Part shown: positions 1 to 7,327 of the stretch, piece by piece
How the letters are laid out: the number at the start of each line of letters is the position of its first letter
Numbering within the stretch: the stretch's first letter is position 1
NCBI GenBank assembly: GCA_036403795.1
Contig: DASWQJ010000338.1
Location: 1-15,240, forward strand
DNA: 15,240 nt
Origin: Stenotrophomonas_A sp036403795
GTDB lineage: Bacteria > Pseudomonadota > Gammaproteobacteria > Xanthomonadales > Xanthomonadaceae
Direction: 5' to 3'
Notes under the pieces: generated by a model
What the model was told of the DNA's origin: nothing
The model's input: only the letters and a program-made list of their open reading frames with translations
Database searches by the model: none
Made by a program: the position numbers and the translations under genes

Positions 1-45
1 ATCAAAAACGCCCAGCGAAAGGGAGCACACCCGGAAAAAGAACCG
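1..45 (-). repeat. 3'-flank element, copy 1 (downstream of rlmH)
   Basis: Read on the minus strand, which is the sense direction for rlmH, this block matches 15030-15075 on the plus strand at about 37 of 45 positions when aligned by eye, allowing one gap near the end. The shared core is a small hairpin, GGGTGTGCTCCC, followed by T residues and then a second T run near the edge (positions 4-8 on the minus strand). Both copies lie downstream of a gene in sense orientation, so a 3'-end or terminator role is inferred. The element reaches the window edge and may continue beyond it. Confidence 0.6.
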
Positions 46-111
46 CATCCCCCAGAAAGAAGACACAACCCGCGCGACGAAAGCCTCAGCCAAGGAAAAC
101 CAGCACCCACG

Positions 112-141
112 CGCAAGCGCAACGGCAACGGAAACCGCAAC
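112..141 (-). repeat. imperfect hexamer array, about five units
   Basis: On the plus strand the units read CGCAAG, CGCAAC, GGCAAC, GGAAAC, CGCAAC; the minus-strand (sense) form is GTTGCS. The array abuts and slightly overlaps the rlmH stop codon (141-143). It is part of a tract from 1 to 141 with only three T residues on the plus strand (positions 2, 48 and 86). No function is known to me. It could be slippage-generated spacer sequence, or part of a dispersed 3'-flank repeat together with positions 1-45. Confidence 0.55.
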
Positions 142-611
142 TACGCCCGGTGATACGGATGGTTCGCCAACATCGCCGCCGCCCGATACAACTGCTCAGC
201 CACCAGCAACCGCACCAGCATGTGCGGCAACGTCAGCGGCCCCAGCGACCAACGCTCGTCGGCTACCTTGAGCACATCGGCCGCATGGCCTTCCGGCCCA
301 CCGATCAAGAACGCCAAGTCGCGCCCCAGCGTGCGCCAATGCGCCATGCGCTGGGCCAACTGCTCGGAACTATAGGGTTTGCCGGGCACATCGAGCGCCA
401 CGACATAAGGCTGCTTAGGCAAGGCCGCCAACACACGGCGACCCTCGTCATCGATTGCCCGTTGCGGATCGCGTCCCTTGCCGCGCAGGCCCGGCTCGAT
501 CTCGACCAACTCCAACGGCAACCAATGCGACAGGCGCTTCTGGTACTCGCCGAAACCCTGTGCGACCCAGGCGGGCGCGCGCTCGCCGGTGGCGACCAGA
601 CGCGCCTTCAC
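141..611 (-). CDS. rlmH: 23S rRNA (pseudouridine(1915)-N(3))-methyltransferase RlmH
   Basis: RlmH is a SPOUT-class methyltransferase that methylates pseudouridine 1915 in helix 69 of 23S rRNA using S-adenosylmethionine, acting on assembled 70S ribosomes. The 156-residue length is normal for the family. The SAM-binding motif LIGGPEGH is at residues 102-109, the helix with LTLPHMLVRLLVAEQ is at 127-141, and the diagnostic C-terminal NHPYHR is at 150-155. The N-terminus matches the usual family start, but the start codon is GTG (609-611), with no clear Shine-Dalgarno sequence in front. The gene lies 57 bases after rsfS on the same strand, the classic pairing, and is probably cotranscribed with it. 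It is the last gene of the block; an almost A-free spacer follows on the sense strand. Confidence 0.96.
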   Translation of the reverse strand: MKARLVATGERAPAWVAQGFGEYQKRLSHWLPLELVEIEPGLRGKGRDPQRAIDDEGRRVLAALPKQPYVVALDVPGKPYSSEQLAQRMAHWRTLGRDLAFLIGGPEGHAADVLKVADERWSLGPLTLPHMLVRLLVAEQLYRAAAMLANHPYHRA

Positions 612-668
612 CGCGCGGCAGACGCGGCGGGCGCAACCAAAGTGCGCACGCAGCTCAATGCCACGACC

Positions 669-1076
669 TCAGGACAGCTCGTCTTCTTCGTACGGCGGCG
701 GCTGGTCGCCGACGGTCCACAGGCGCTCGAGGCCGTAGAACTCGCGCACGCGCGGCAGCATGACGTGGACGATCACATCGCCCAGGTCGACCAGAATCCA
801 CTCGGCCTCGCGCTCGCCTTCCACGCCCAGCGGCATCAGGTCGAGCTTCTTGGCGAACTTCACCACTTCGTTGGCGATCGATTTGACGTGGCGGGTCGAG
901 GTGCCGGACACCACCACCATGAAATCGGCCACGCTGGACTTGCCGCGCACGTCGATCTCGACCACTTCTTTGCCTTTGAGCTCTGCGACCGCGTCGCGCA
1001 CGGTGGCGAGCAGGTCCGGCAGTGCGGGCGGCGGGGTGGGAATGCGGGTCTTGATGACTTGGGCTTGGCTGGTCAA
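669..1076 (-). CDS. rsfS: ribosome silencing factor RsfS (DUF143 / Iojap family)
   Basis: RsfS binds ribosomal protein uL14 on the 50S subunit, blocks 30S joining and so reduces translation in stationary phase or starvation. The 135-residue product shows the family core: a leading helix, VVEIDVRGKSSVADFMVVVSGTSTRHVK-type strands and helix (roughly residues 38-66), then EGEREAEWILVDLGDVIVHV and the end segment FYGLERLW. The start is TTG (1074-1076); no in-frame ATG occurs before residue 52, inside the conserved domain, so TTG is needed to keep a full domain. A GAG triplet about nine bases upstream is a weak ribosome-binding site. A TATAAT box lies 27 bases before the start. An acidic tail ends the protein. 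nadD is 56 bases upstream and rlmH follows. Confidence 0.94.
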   Translation of the reverse strand: MTSQAQVIKTRIPTPPPALPDLLATVRDAVAELKGKEVVEIDVRGKSSVADFMVVVSGTSTRHVKSIANEVVKFAKKLDLMPLGVEGEREAEWILVDLGDVIVHVMLPRVREFYGLERLWTVGDQPPPYEEDELS

Positions 1077-1103
1077 AGCGGGTAACTCGAGGGGAATGCG
1101 CGA

Positions 1104-1109
1104 ATTATA
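1104..1109 (-). promoter_or_regulatory. candidate -10 box for rsfS-rlmH
   Basis: The minus strand reads TTGCCTATAAT, a perfect TATAAT hexamer, in the 56-base gap between the nadD stop and the rsfS start. It ends 27 bases before the TTG start codon, the same spacing seen for two other candidate -10 boxes in this window. No good -35 hexamer sits 16-18 bases upstream; the best TTGACA-like match, CTGAAC at 1131-1136, is too far. rsfS-rlmH may therefore be transcribed both from the leuS-side operon and from here. Confidence 0.45.
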
Positions 1110-1132
1110 GGCAACTGCCGCGCCGGGCGTGT

Positions 1133-1828
1133 TCAGGCAGGCGACGACGGCGCTGCGCCGTACAGGCCGTGGGCCACGATATAGGCGGCCACCGGACCGG
1201 GCAGCAAGTCACCCCAGTGGCCTCCGTGGGCGACCTGATCGCGCACCTGGCTGGCGGATTCGGCCCTGAGCGGCTGGCGCAAGCGCCAGACGCGACCGGC
1301 CGGCAACGAGGCCAGCGCGTCGGCTGACAGGGCCCAGGCACCCTGCAACCGCTGGGTGAGCGCCTCGGGCAGCCCCGTTTCCAACGACGCGCCGGGTCGC
1401 TCGGCGACCACCAGGTGCGCCAGCGTGAGCAGGTCCTCCCAGCGATACCAATCGGGTAGCGCCAGGAAGCTGTCGGCGCCCAGCAGCCAGGCGATGGGCC
1501 GGTGGGGGCCCAGATCGCGCCGGAGTTCGCGCAGCGTGTCGTAGGTGTAAGAGGGTCGCTCGCTGCGGTCGGCGCGCGCCAGTTCGCGCAGATCCAGGCG
1601 CAGCCCGGGCGCATCGTCAATGGCCAGTGCCAGCATCTCGGCGCGTTGGCGCGCATTGGCGCCGGGCGGCGGTCGATGCGGCGGGTCGGCCGAGGGCACC
1701 AGGTGCACCGGTACCTGCAATTCGTCGTGGGCGGCTCGGGCGATCGCCAGGTGGCCCAGGTGGACCGGGTCGAAGGTGCCGCCATAGAACAGTTGCAAGG
1801 AGCTGCGCTCGCCAGGTTGGGTGTGCAT
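1133..1828 (-). CDS. nadD: nicotinate-nucleotide adenylyltransferase
   Basis: NadD transfers AMP from ATP to nicotinic acid mononucleotide to make deamido-NAD, an essential step in NAD biosynthesis in the cytoplasm. The 231-residue product carries the nucleotidyltransferase signature GGTFDPVHLGH at residues 16-26 (the HxGH ATP-binding motif is in this segment). The nicotinate-site region VPSADPPHR follows at about 44-52. A C-terminal ASQVRDQV segment takes the place of the usual ISSTxIR motif. The ATG at 1826-1828 is the only reasonable start; no strong Shine-Dalgarno sequence is visible. Only 19 bases separate it from the holA stop, so it is very probably cotranscribed with holA. The order holA-nadD-rsfS-rlmH is widely conserved in gammaproteobacteria. 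Confidence 0.96.
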   Translation of the reverse strand: MHTQPGERSSLQLFYGGTFDPVHLGHLAIARAAHDELQVPVHLVPSADPPHRPPPGANARQRAEMLALAIDDAPGLRLDLRELARADRSERPSYTYDTLRELRRDLGPHRPIAWLLGADSFLALPDWYRWEDLLTLAHLVVAERPGASLETGLPEALTQRLQGAWALSADALASLPAGRVWRLRQPLRAESASQVRDQVAHGGHWGDLLPGPVAAYIVAHGLYGAAPSSPA

Positions 1829-1847
1829 CGCTTGTCGCGGGCCTGGC

Positions 1848-2882
1848 TCAGGTCACCAGCAGACGAACGGCGCGCGCTTCGGCCACGGCCAGCAGCAGCC
1901 GTTCCAGCGCGACCCAGGCGTCGCCGTCGGCCCGTCCCTTGGCAATGCGGTCCACCTTGGAAGCCTCGGCGACAAAGCGGTCCCAGCGCCGGGGCTCGGC
2001 ATGTCGTTGCAAGGCGCGCTTGAAGGGCGCCTGCCGCGATTCCCAGATGCCTTGGGCCTTCATCTCGCCGGCGAGGTTGCCACCGCGCGCCTGCACCCGC
2101 GCCAGGGCGGCGGTGCGTAGCAATTCCTTGATGAGAATCGGCATCAACGCGGCGACGGCCTCGCCTTCACCGCGCAAGCCGGCCAGCATGCGGCCCACGG
2201 CCGGCGCTTGCCCGGACCAGGTCGCCTCGGCCAGGCGAAACACGTCGTAGCGCGCGGCGTCGGCCACCAGCGACTCCATCGCCGCCAGGTCGAGCGTGCG
2301 CCCGTCGGCCAGTAGCGCGAGCTTGTCGATTTCCTGCGCTGCGGCCAGCAGGTTGCCTTCCACGCGCTCGGTCAGTTGCTGCACTGCATCCGGATCGGCA
2401 CGCAGGCCCTTGGCGCGCAGCCGACGCTCGATCCAGTCGGACAGCTCGTGCGGCTTGATCGCCCATGCGACGGCGATCGTGCCGATGCGCGCGATCGCAT
2501 CGGCCCATTTGCCGTGGTGGGCCTTGCTCCAGTCGTTGGCGGTGATCAGCAGAATGACGTCGGGCGGCGGGTCGGCGCAGAAGGCACTGATCACCTCGGC
2601 GCCTTCCTTGCCGGGCTTGCCGCTGGGCAGGCGCAACTCGACCAGCCGGCGCGCACTGAACAGGCTGGGCGCGTTGAAGGTGGACTGCAGCAGATTCCAG
2701 TCGAAATCCCGGCCGTCGGCATCGAAGACCTCGCGCTCGTCGATGCCGTTGGCACGTGCGCGTGCACGGATCGCGTCGGCGGCCTCCAGCACGCGCAAGG
2801 TCTCGGGTCCGGCCACCAGATAGACCGGTTGCAACGGCGATTGCGCCGCCTGGGTGGCCAGTTGTTCGGGACGAAGTTCCAT
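1848..2882 (-). CDS. holA: DNA polymerase III subunit delta
   Basis: HolA is the delta subunit of the clamp loader; it opens the beta sliding clamp during replication. The 344-residue length is usual for the family. The N-terminal strand PVYLVAGPE (about residues 19-27) and the following helix are typical of the delta AAA+-like fold. FSARRLVELRLP lies in the beta-binding part of domain I. The segment with NLLAAAQEIDKLALL marks domain II, and the C-terminal collar domain contains LIKELLRTAALARV. The ATG at 2880-2882 is preceded by a good AGGAG ribosome-binding site. A perfect 10-base-pair hairpin lies between the lptE stop and this site (2898-2920). The gene is followed closely by nadD. Confidence 0.95.
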   Translation of the reverse strand: MELRPEQLATQAAQSPLQPVYLVAGPETLRVLEAADAIRARARANGIDEREVFDADGRDFDWNLLQSTFNAPSLFSARRLVELRLPSGKPGKEGAEVISAFCADPPPDVILLITANDWSKAHHGKWADAIARIGTIAVAWAIKPHELSDWIERRLRAKGLRADPDAVQQLTERVEGNLLAAAQEIDKLALLADGRTLDLAAMESLVADAARYDVFRLAEATWSGQAPAVGRMLAGLRGEGEAVAALMPILIKELLRTAALARVQARGGNLAGEMKAQGIWESRQAPFKRALQRHAEPRRWDRFVAEASKVDRIAKGRADGDAWVALERLLLAVAEARAVRLLVT

Positions 2883-2897
2883 GCCGCTCCTGCCAGG

Positions 2898-2920
2898 GCG
2901 CGACGGCGGCGCCGTCGCGC
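2898..2920 (-). other. perfect intercistronic hairpin before holA
   Basis: GCGCGACGGC (2898-2907) and GCCGTCGCGC (2911-2920) form a perfect 10-base-pair stem with a 3-base loop. It lies in the 45-base gap between lptE and holA. No T tract follows on either strand, so a simple intrinsic terminator is unlikely. On the minus-strand mRNA the stem ends a few bases before the AGGAG ribosome-binding site of holA, so an effect on holA translation or on transcript processing is possible. Confidence 0.6.
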
Positions 2921-2927
2921 GGAATGC

Positions 2928-3572
2928 TTACTGGATCGGCGGCTTCACCGGCGAGGCCGGGGTTGCCGGCGGCACGGGTGTCCCCGGTTGCTGTACGGGC
3001 GAGGTCGGCGACTGCACGGGCGGCGCGGTACCTGAGGGCTGCTCCAGCGATTCGCCGTGTTCGAGCTTGGCCCGCACCACGCTGTCGATGCGACGCAGGA
3101 TGGAGGCGGACATGTCGCGACGCAATTCGTCGGCCAGGATCTCGCGCTCGGTCGCGGTGCCGGTGGCGTCCTCTGGCGGCGAGACATAGTCACGCGACAG
3201 TTCGATCACCTGCTGCGGCACCAGCACCGAGCCATCGGCACGCAACAGCGTGAAGATCACCGCGTAGCGCAGGCTGAATTCCTGCGCGCGCCCTTCGGCG
3301 TCGATGGCGATGGGCAGGTCGCCCCAGCGCTCGGACAACACCTGCAAGGTGGCGAATCCGGTCTTGGCGTCCGGGTCGGCCAGCGTGGCACCGGAAGCAC
3401 GTAGCCCACGGTTGAGCAGCTTCACCAGCTCGCTGTAGGGCGCGGCAGATTGCACCTTCACCGCCGGCGTATCGGCCGGCAGGCTCAGCGCATTGCGCAG
3501 ATGGAAACCGCAGGCGCTGAGCCCGAGGGTGAGCGCGATGGCGAGAAGGAAGGTGGTCGGGGTTCGGATCAT
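2928..3572 (-). CDS. lptE: LPS-assembly lipoprotein LptE
   Basis: LptE is the outer-membrane lipoprotein that plugs the LptD barrel and helps place lipopolysaccharide in the outer leaflet. I chose the ATG at 3570-3572 over the longer open frame because it gives a clean lipoprotein signal: a short basic start, a hydrophobic stretch and lipobox LSAC with the acylated Cys at residue 21. CGFHLRNALSLP then follows, the typical mature LptE N-terminus. The remaining LptE core runs to about residue 175, including FSLRYAVIFTL near 99-109 and the conserved REILADELRRDM helix. Residues from about 179 to 214 are a Pro/Thr/Val-rich tail that looks disordered. Total length is 214 residues. The gene sits between leuS and holA as in most gammaproteobacteria, but with a 135-base gap after leuS. 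Confidence 0.93.
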   Translation of the reverse strand: MIRTPTTFLLAIALTLGLSACGFHLRNALSLPADTPAVKVQSAAPYSELVKLLNRGLRASGATLADPDAKTGFATLQVLSERWGDLPIAIDAEGRAQEFSLRYAVIFTLLRADGSVLVPQQVIELSRDYVSPPEDATGTATEREILADELRRDMSASILRRIDSVVRAKLEHGESLEQPSGTAPPVQSPTSPVQQPGTPVPPATPASPVKPPIQ

Positions 3573-3622
3573 GGAAGACAGTCTGGGGCAGCGGGCGATG
3601 GGCGGCAACCGGGTTGCGGAGC

Positions 3623-3647
3623 GCGGCGCGCCTGGAGGACGCGCCGC
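3623..3647. other. GC-rich hairpin in the leuS-lptE gap
   Basis: GCGGCGCG (3623-3630) and CGCGCCGC (3640-3647) form a perfect 8-base-pair stem with a 9-base loop. A smaller inverted repeat, GCAAC-CGG-GTTGC, lies nearby at 3605-3617. Neither is followed by a T tract. The 135-base gap holds no supported gene. The stems could partly attenuate leuS read-through into lptE or set an mRNA end, but that is inference. Confidence 0.4.
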
Positions 3648-3707
3648 ACCGGATGCCGACAAGGCTGCCCGAAGCGGCGTGAACGCAGCTTGAGATTGCG
3701 GCCGGCC

Positions 3708-6347
3708 TCAAGCCGCCACGATGTTGACGATCTTGCCCGGCACGATGATGACCTTGCGGATCGTCAGCCCTTCCAGGAACCGGGCCGTGTTCGGCTCGGC
3801 CTGTGCCAATGCCTCGACCTGCTCGCGCGGGGCATCGGCGGCCACGTCGATCGTGCCGCGCAGCTTGCCGTTGACCTGCACGGCCAGGGTCACCGCATCG
3901 CGGGTGAGCGCGCTGGGATCGGCCTGCGGGAAGCGGCTGTTTTCCAGCAGCGTCTCGGGGTGGCCCAAGACCTGCCACAGGGCATGGCTGGCATGCGGGG
4001 TGATCGGGTTGAGCAGCAGCACCATGGCTTCGAGTGCTTCCTGGCGCACGGCGCGGCCGGCAGCACTGTCGTCGTCGAACTTCGCCAGCGCGTTGGACAG
4101 CTCCATCACCGCGGCGATGGCGGTATTGAAGCTGTGGCGCCGGCCGTAGTCGTCGCCGACCTTGCCGATGGTTTCGTGCGTCTTGCGGCGCACAGTCTTC
4201 TGGGTGGCATTGAGTGCGGCCACGTCCAGCGCGGGGGCCGTGCCATCGGCGACATGTTTTTCCACCTGCGTCCACAACCGGCGCATGAAGCGTGCCATGC
4301 CGTCCACGCCCGCTTCGTTCCACTCCAGCGATTGCTCCGGCGGTGCGGCGAACATCGAGAACAGGCGCACCGTGTCGGCGCCGTACTTGGCCACCATGGT
4401 CCTGGGGTCCACGCCGTTGTTCTTGGACTTGGACATCTTTTCGGTGCCGCCGATCTGCACGGGCTGGCCGTCGGCCTTCAACACCGCACCGATGATGCGG
4501 CCGCGCTCGTCGCGCTGTACTTCCACGTCGGCCGGGTTGATCCAATCCTTGGAGCCGTCGGCATTGGGTCGATAGAACGTCTCGGCGATGACCATGCCCT
4601 GGGTGAGCAGGTTGATCGCCGGCTCGTCGCTGTCCACCAGCCGCGCGTCGCGCATGAGCTTGTGATAGAAGCGGAAATACATCAGGTGCAGGATCGCGTG
4701 CTCGATGCCACCGATGTACTGGTCCACCGGCAGCCAGTAATTGCCGCGCTTGTCGACCATGTCGCGCGCGCCCGGCGAGGTATAGCGCGCGTAGTACCAG
4801 CTCGATTCCATGAAGGTATCGAAGGTGTCGGTCTCGCGTTCGGCCGGCTTGCCGCATTGCGGGCAGGTGGTCTTGCGCCATTGCGGATCGGTCTTGATGG
4901 GCGATCCGGTGCCACTGAATTCCACGTCTTCCGGCAACACGACCGGCAACTGGTCTTCGGGCACCGGTAGCGCGCCGCAACTGTCGCAATAGATCACCGG
5001 GATCGGGCAACCCCAGTAGCGCTGGCGGCTCACGCCCCAGTCGCGCAGCCGGTAATTGACGCGGCGCTGGCCGCGACCCTGGCGCTCGAAGCGCTCGGCG
5101 AACGCCTCGAAAGCACCGGGATAATCCAGACCGTCGAATTCGCCGGAATTGACCAGCTCCAGTTCGCGCGTCTTGTCGCTGTACCAATCGTGCCAGGTGC
5201 CCGCGTCGTACTGCGCTTCGGCCGGGCTGCGCGGCGACTTGATCGCGATGACCTGGCGGATCGGCAACGCGTACTTGGTGGCGAACTCGAAATCGCGCTG
5301 GTCGTGGCCGGGAACGGCCATTACCGCACCGGTGCCGTAACCCATCAGCACGAAGTTGGCGACCCACACCGGCACCTTCTCGCCGGTGATGGGATGGACG
5401 GCCCGCAGGCCCGTGTCCATGCCGCGCTTTTCCTGGGTTTCCAGCTCGGCCTCGGACACGCCGCCATGCTTGAGTTCGGCCAGCAGCCCGGCCAGCGCCG
5501 GGTTACGTGCCGCCGCGTGCAACGCCAGCGGATGCTCACCGGCAATCGAAACGAAGGTCACGCCCATCAGCGTGTCCGGACGGGTAGTGAACACGCGCAG
5601 GGCTTCGGCCGGTACGCCTTGCGCATCGATCACGTCGAACTGGATCTCCAGCCCTTCGGAGCGTCCGATCCAGTTGCGCTGCATGGTCTTGACCGACTCC
5701 GGCCAGCCGTTCAGCTCGTCCAGGCCGTCGAGCAGCTCCTGGGCGTAGTCGGTAATGCGCAGGAACCACTGCGGGATCTCGCGCTTTTCCACCAGCGCGC
5801 CGGAACGCCAGCCGCGACCATCGATGACCTGCTCGTTGGCCAGCACGGTCTGGTCGACCGGATCCCAGTTCACCACCGCATTGCGGCGATATGCCAGGCC
5901 CTTGCGCATCAGCCGGGTGAACATGCGCTGCTCGTGCACGTAGTACGACGGAGAGCAGGTGGCGAACTCGCGCGACCAGTCGATCGCGTAGCCCAGCGAC
6001 TTCAGCTGGCCGCGCATGTGCTCGATGTTGGCGTAGGTCCACTTGGCCGGCGCGGTCTTGTTCTTGATGGCCGCGTTCTCGGCCGGCAGGCCGAAGGCGT
6101 CCCACCCCATCGGCTGCAGCACGTTCTTGCCGATCATGCGCTGGTAGCGGCTGATGACATCGCCGATCGTGTAGTTGCGCACGTGGCCCATGTGCAGCGC
6201 ACCGGACGGATACGGCAGCATCGACAGGCAGTAGTACTTCGGCTTGTCGGAGGTCTCATCGACCTCGAAGGCACGGGTGGCGTCCCAATACTGCTGGGCG
6301 GCGGTTTCGACCTGCTGCGGGTCGTAGGCGTGGGTTTCGGGGGACAT
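3708..6347 (-). CDS. leuS: leucine--tRNA ligase
   Basis: LeuRS charges tRNA-Leu with leucine in the cytoplasm and removes mischarged amino acids with its CP1 editing domain. The product has 879 residues, a full bacterial LeuRS. Class I signatures are intact: HMGH at 52-55 and KMSKS at 637-641. The editing domain has the threonine-rich TTRPDTLMG at 254-262 and GHDQRD at 347-352, so proofreading should work. Zinc-type cysteine pairs occur at 454/457 and 495/498. The C-terminal anticodon-binding and tail domains are complete, ending VNIVAA. The ATG at 6345-6347 is a normal family start, though the ribosome-binding site is weak. It is the first gene of the left block; TACCCT on the minus strand at 6382-6387 is a weak -10 candidate. 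Confidence 0.98.
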   Translation of the reverse strand: MSPETHAYDPQQVETAAQQYWDATRAFEVDETSDKPKYYCLSMLPYPSGALHMGHVRNYTIGDVISRYQRMIGKNVLQPMGWDAFGLPAENAAIKNKTAPAKWTYANIEHMRGQLKSLGYAIDWSREFATCSPSYYVHEQRMFTRLMRKGLAYRRNAVVNWDPVDQTVLANEQVIDGRGWRSGALVEKREIPQWFLRITDYAQELLDGLDELNGWPESVKTMQRNWIGRSEGLEIQFDVIDAQGVPAEALRVFTTRPDTLMGVTFVSIAGEHPLALHAAARNPALAGLLAELKHGGVSEAELETQEKRGMDTGLRAVHPITGEKVPVWVANFVLMGYGTGAVMAVPGHDQRDFEFATKYALPIRQVIAIKSPRSPAEAQYDAGTWHDWYSDKTRELELVNSGEFDGLDYPGAFEAFAERFERQGRGQRRVNYRLRDWGVSRQRYWGCPIPVIYCDSCGALPVPEDQLPVVLPEDVEFSGTGSPIKTDPQWRKTTCPQCGKPAERETDTFDTFMESSWYYARYTSPGARDMVDKRGNYWLPVDQYIGGIEHAILHLMYFRFYHKLMRDARLVDSDEPAINLLTQGMVIAETFYRPNADGSKDWINPADVEVQRDERGRIIGAVLKADGQPVQIGGTEKMSKSKNNGVDPRTMVAKYGADTVRLFSMFAAPPEQSLEWNEAGVDGMARFMRRLWTQVEKHVADGTAPALDVAALNATQKTVRRKTHETIGKVGDDYGRRHSFNTAIAAVMELSNALAKFDDDSAAGRAVRQEALEAMVLLLNPITPHASHALWQVLGHPETLLENSRFPQADPSALTRDAVTLAVQVNGKLRGTIDVAADAPREQVEALAQAEPNTARFLEGLTIRKVIIVPGKIVNIVAA

Positions 6348-6436
6348 GAAAGCGGTCAGGACCGGCGGCGCAAAGCGTTAAAGGGTACCGCAGCGCAGCA
6401 GGCACGGCCAACGCGGCCGGTGTCGTGTGCGCCGAC

Positions 6437-6498
6437 GCCTCTCTTCACCTCGCCAGGGCGAGAGGCTCGGGCCGCTCAGCCAGGCGGAGCAGTTCCGC
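6437..6498 (-). terminator. hairpins downstream of the DUF998 gene, possible weak terminator
   Basis: Two stem structures lie in the 151 bases between the DUF998 stop and leuS. GCGGA/TCCGC (6484-6488 and 6494-6498) directly abuts the stop codon. GCCTCTC/GAGAGGC (6437-6443 and 6460-6466) encloses an alternative stem, CTCGC-CAGG-GCGAG, and the two share the GAG bases, so they exclude each other. No T run follows on the minus strand. Termination here would be inefficient or Rho-dependent. Confidence 0.3.
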
Positions 6499-7104
6499 TC
6501 AGCCCCGGGGGATCTGGGCCCGTGGCCAGTGGCCGGCGGCCACGCCGAACCAGGCCGCCCAGGCAGCGAACGCAATGCGCTGCGACAACGCCGGCGGCAA
6601 CCCCGGGACGAAGGCGCAGACGGCGACCAGTGCCGCGACCGCCAGGCACAGCCAAGCCAGGCCTCGGGCGCGCGCCCGGATCCCCGCGCCCAGTGCGACC
6701 GCGCCGGGCACGAAGGCGACCGCCCACAACAGCCAGGCGGCGGCGTGGCGTTGGCTTTCGGGCCCGTCCAGATCGGCAGGATCCAGCGGCAGCAGGCCCA
6801 TGCCGGCAAACGCCAGGCCGGACAGGAACAGCAACTGCACGCCGATCCGGTGGCCCCAGCCGCGACCGTCACCGGTCAACGGGAAGGCAATGACGGCGGC
6901 ATAGGCGGCCAGCAGGCCCGGCAAGACGAAGCCGAGGAGATCGAAGCCTGTCGCATGCGGCACACCGCGGGCGCCGAGCAGGGCCAGCGGGTGCCGGAGA
7001 TGCGAAAACTCCGGCAGCGCCACGCCAAAGCCGATGCCGGCCAGTACCAGGCACGGCAAGACGGCCATCGCCGCCGCACGGCCCCACGCATCATTGCGGT
7101 TCAT
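6499..7104 (-). CDS. DUF998 family integral membrane protein
   Basis: This is a predicted inner-membrane protein of 201 residues with about six hydrophobic helices (near residues 11-30, 53-74, 88-106, 121-141, 148-168 and 174-192). Family clues are FSHLRHPLALLGARGVP at about 33-49, the DUF998 loop pattern, and LLPLDPADLDGPESQRHAAAW at about 104-124, which resembles the conserved FPxD-to-H loop. The biochemical function of DUF998 is unknown to me. I chose the ATG at 7102-7104 because a strong AGGAGG ribosome-binding site (7109-7114) precedes it; the open frame upstream lacks such support. The gene stands alone on the minus strand, divergent from the thioredoxin-TPR gene, with 151 bases before leuS. 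Confidence 0.85.
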   Translation of the reverse strand: MNRNDAWGRAAAMAVLPCLVLAGIGFGVALPEFSHLRHPLALLGARGVPHATGFDLLGFVLPGLLAAYAAVIAFPLTGDGRGWGHRIGVQLLFLSGLAFAGMGLLPLDPADLDGPESQRHAAAWLLWAVAFVPGAVALGAGIRARARGLAWLCLAVAALVAVCAFVPGLPPALSQRIAFAAWAAWFGVAAGHWPRAQIPRG

Positions 7105-7269
7105 GGTTCCTCCTTCGCGCCACTGCGTCCCGTCCCGCAGGAACGGCGAGCAGAGGCGCTGCGCGCAGCATTGTCGCACCCCTGCGGCGGCGCCCCCCAT
7201 CGTCCCGATCGGGCCATGCGGCACTGGATTCCCGGCTCCGGACGGGCTTGCATACCCATGCGGCTCGCC

Positions 7270-7298
7270 TTGCAACACCCTCATTTGGCACCATTAAG
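7270..7298 (+). promoter_or_regulatory. weak candidate promoter for the thioredoxin-TPR gene
   Basis: TTGCAA (7270-7275) and ATTAAG (7293-7298) are 17 bases apart and end 29 bases before the ATG at 7328. The -35 matches consensus at four of six positions and the -10 at three of six. This AT-richer patch stands out in the GC-rich 223-base divergent gap. On the other strand the same patch reads TTGCCTTAAT, similar to the rsfS box, so it could also serve the DUF998 gene. Confidence 0.3.
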
Positions 7299-7327
7299 GC
7301 AATCACGTCTGCCACCGACCGAGTGCC

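Noticed and set aside
150..1085. 311-residue plus-strand frame over rlmH and rsfS
   Set aside because: Antisense to two well-recognised genes; the product is a His/Gln/Arg-rich shadow.
3573..3662. Longer LptE start adding 30 residues
   Set aside because: The extension lies ahead of a clear lipoprotein signal with lipobox LSAC and would bury it; the ATG at 3572 is preferred.
3190..5367. 725-residue minus-strand frame running through leuS into lptE in another frame
   Set aside because: Its residues are Arg/Ala/Gly-rich out-of-frame translation of leuS and lptE, which are both intact in their own frames, so it is no evidence of a fusion or frameshift.
3450..6893. Long plus-strand frames (506 and 567 residues) over leuS and its flank
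   Set aside because: They are antisense to a complete leuS with all motifs. No homology is recognisable and composition is of the shadow type.
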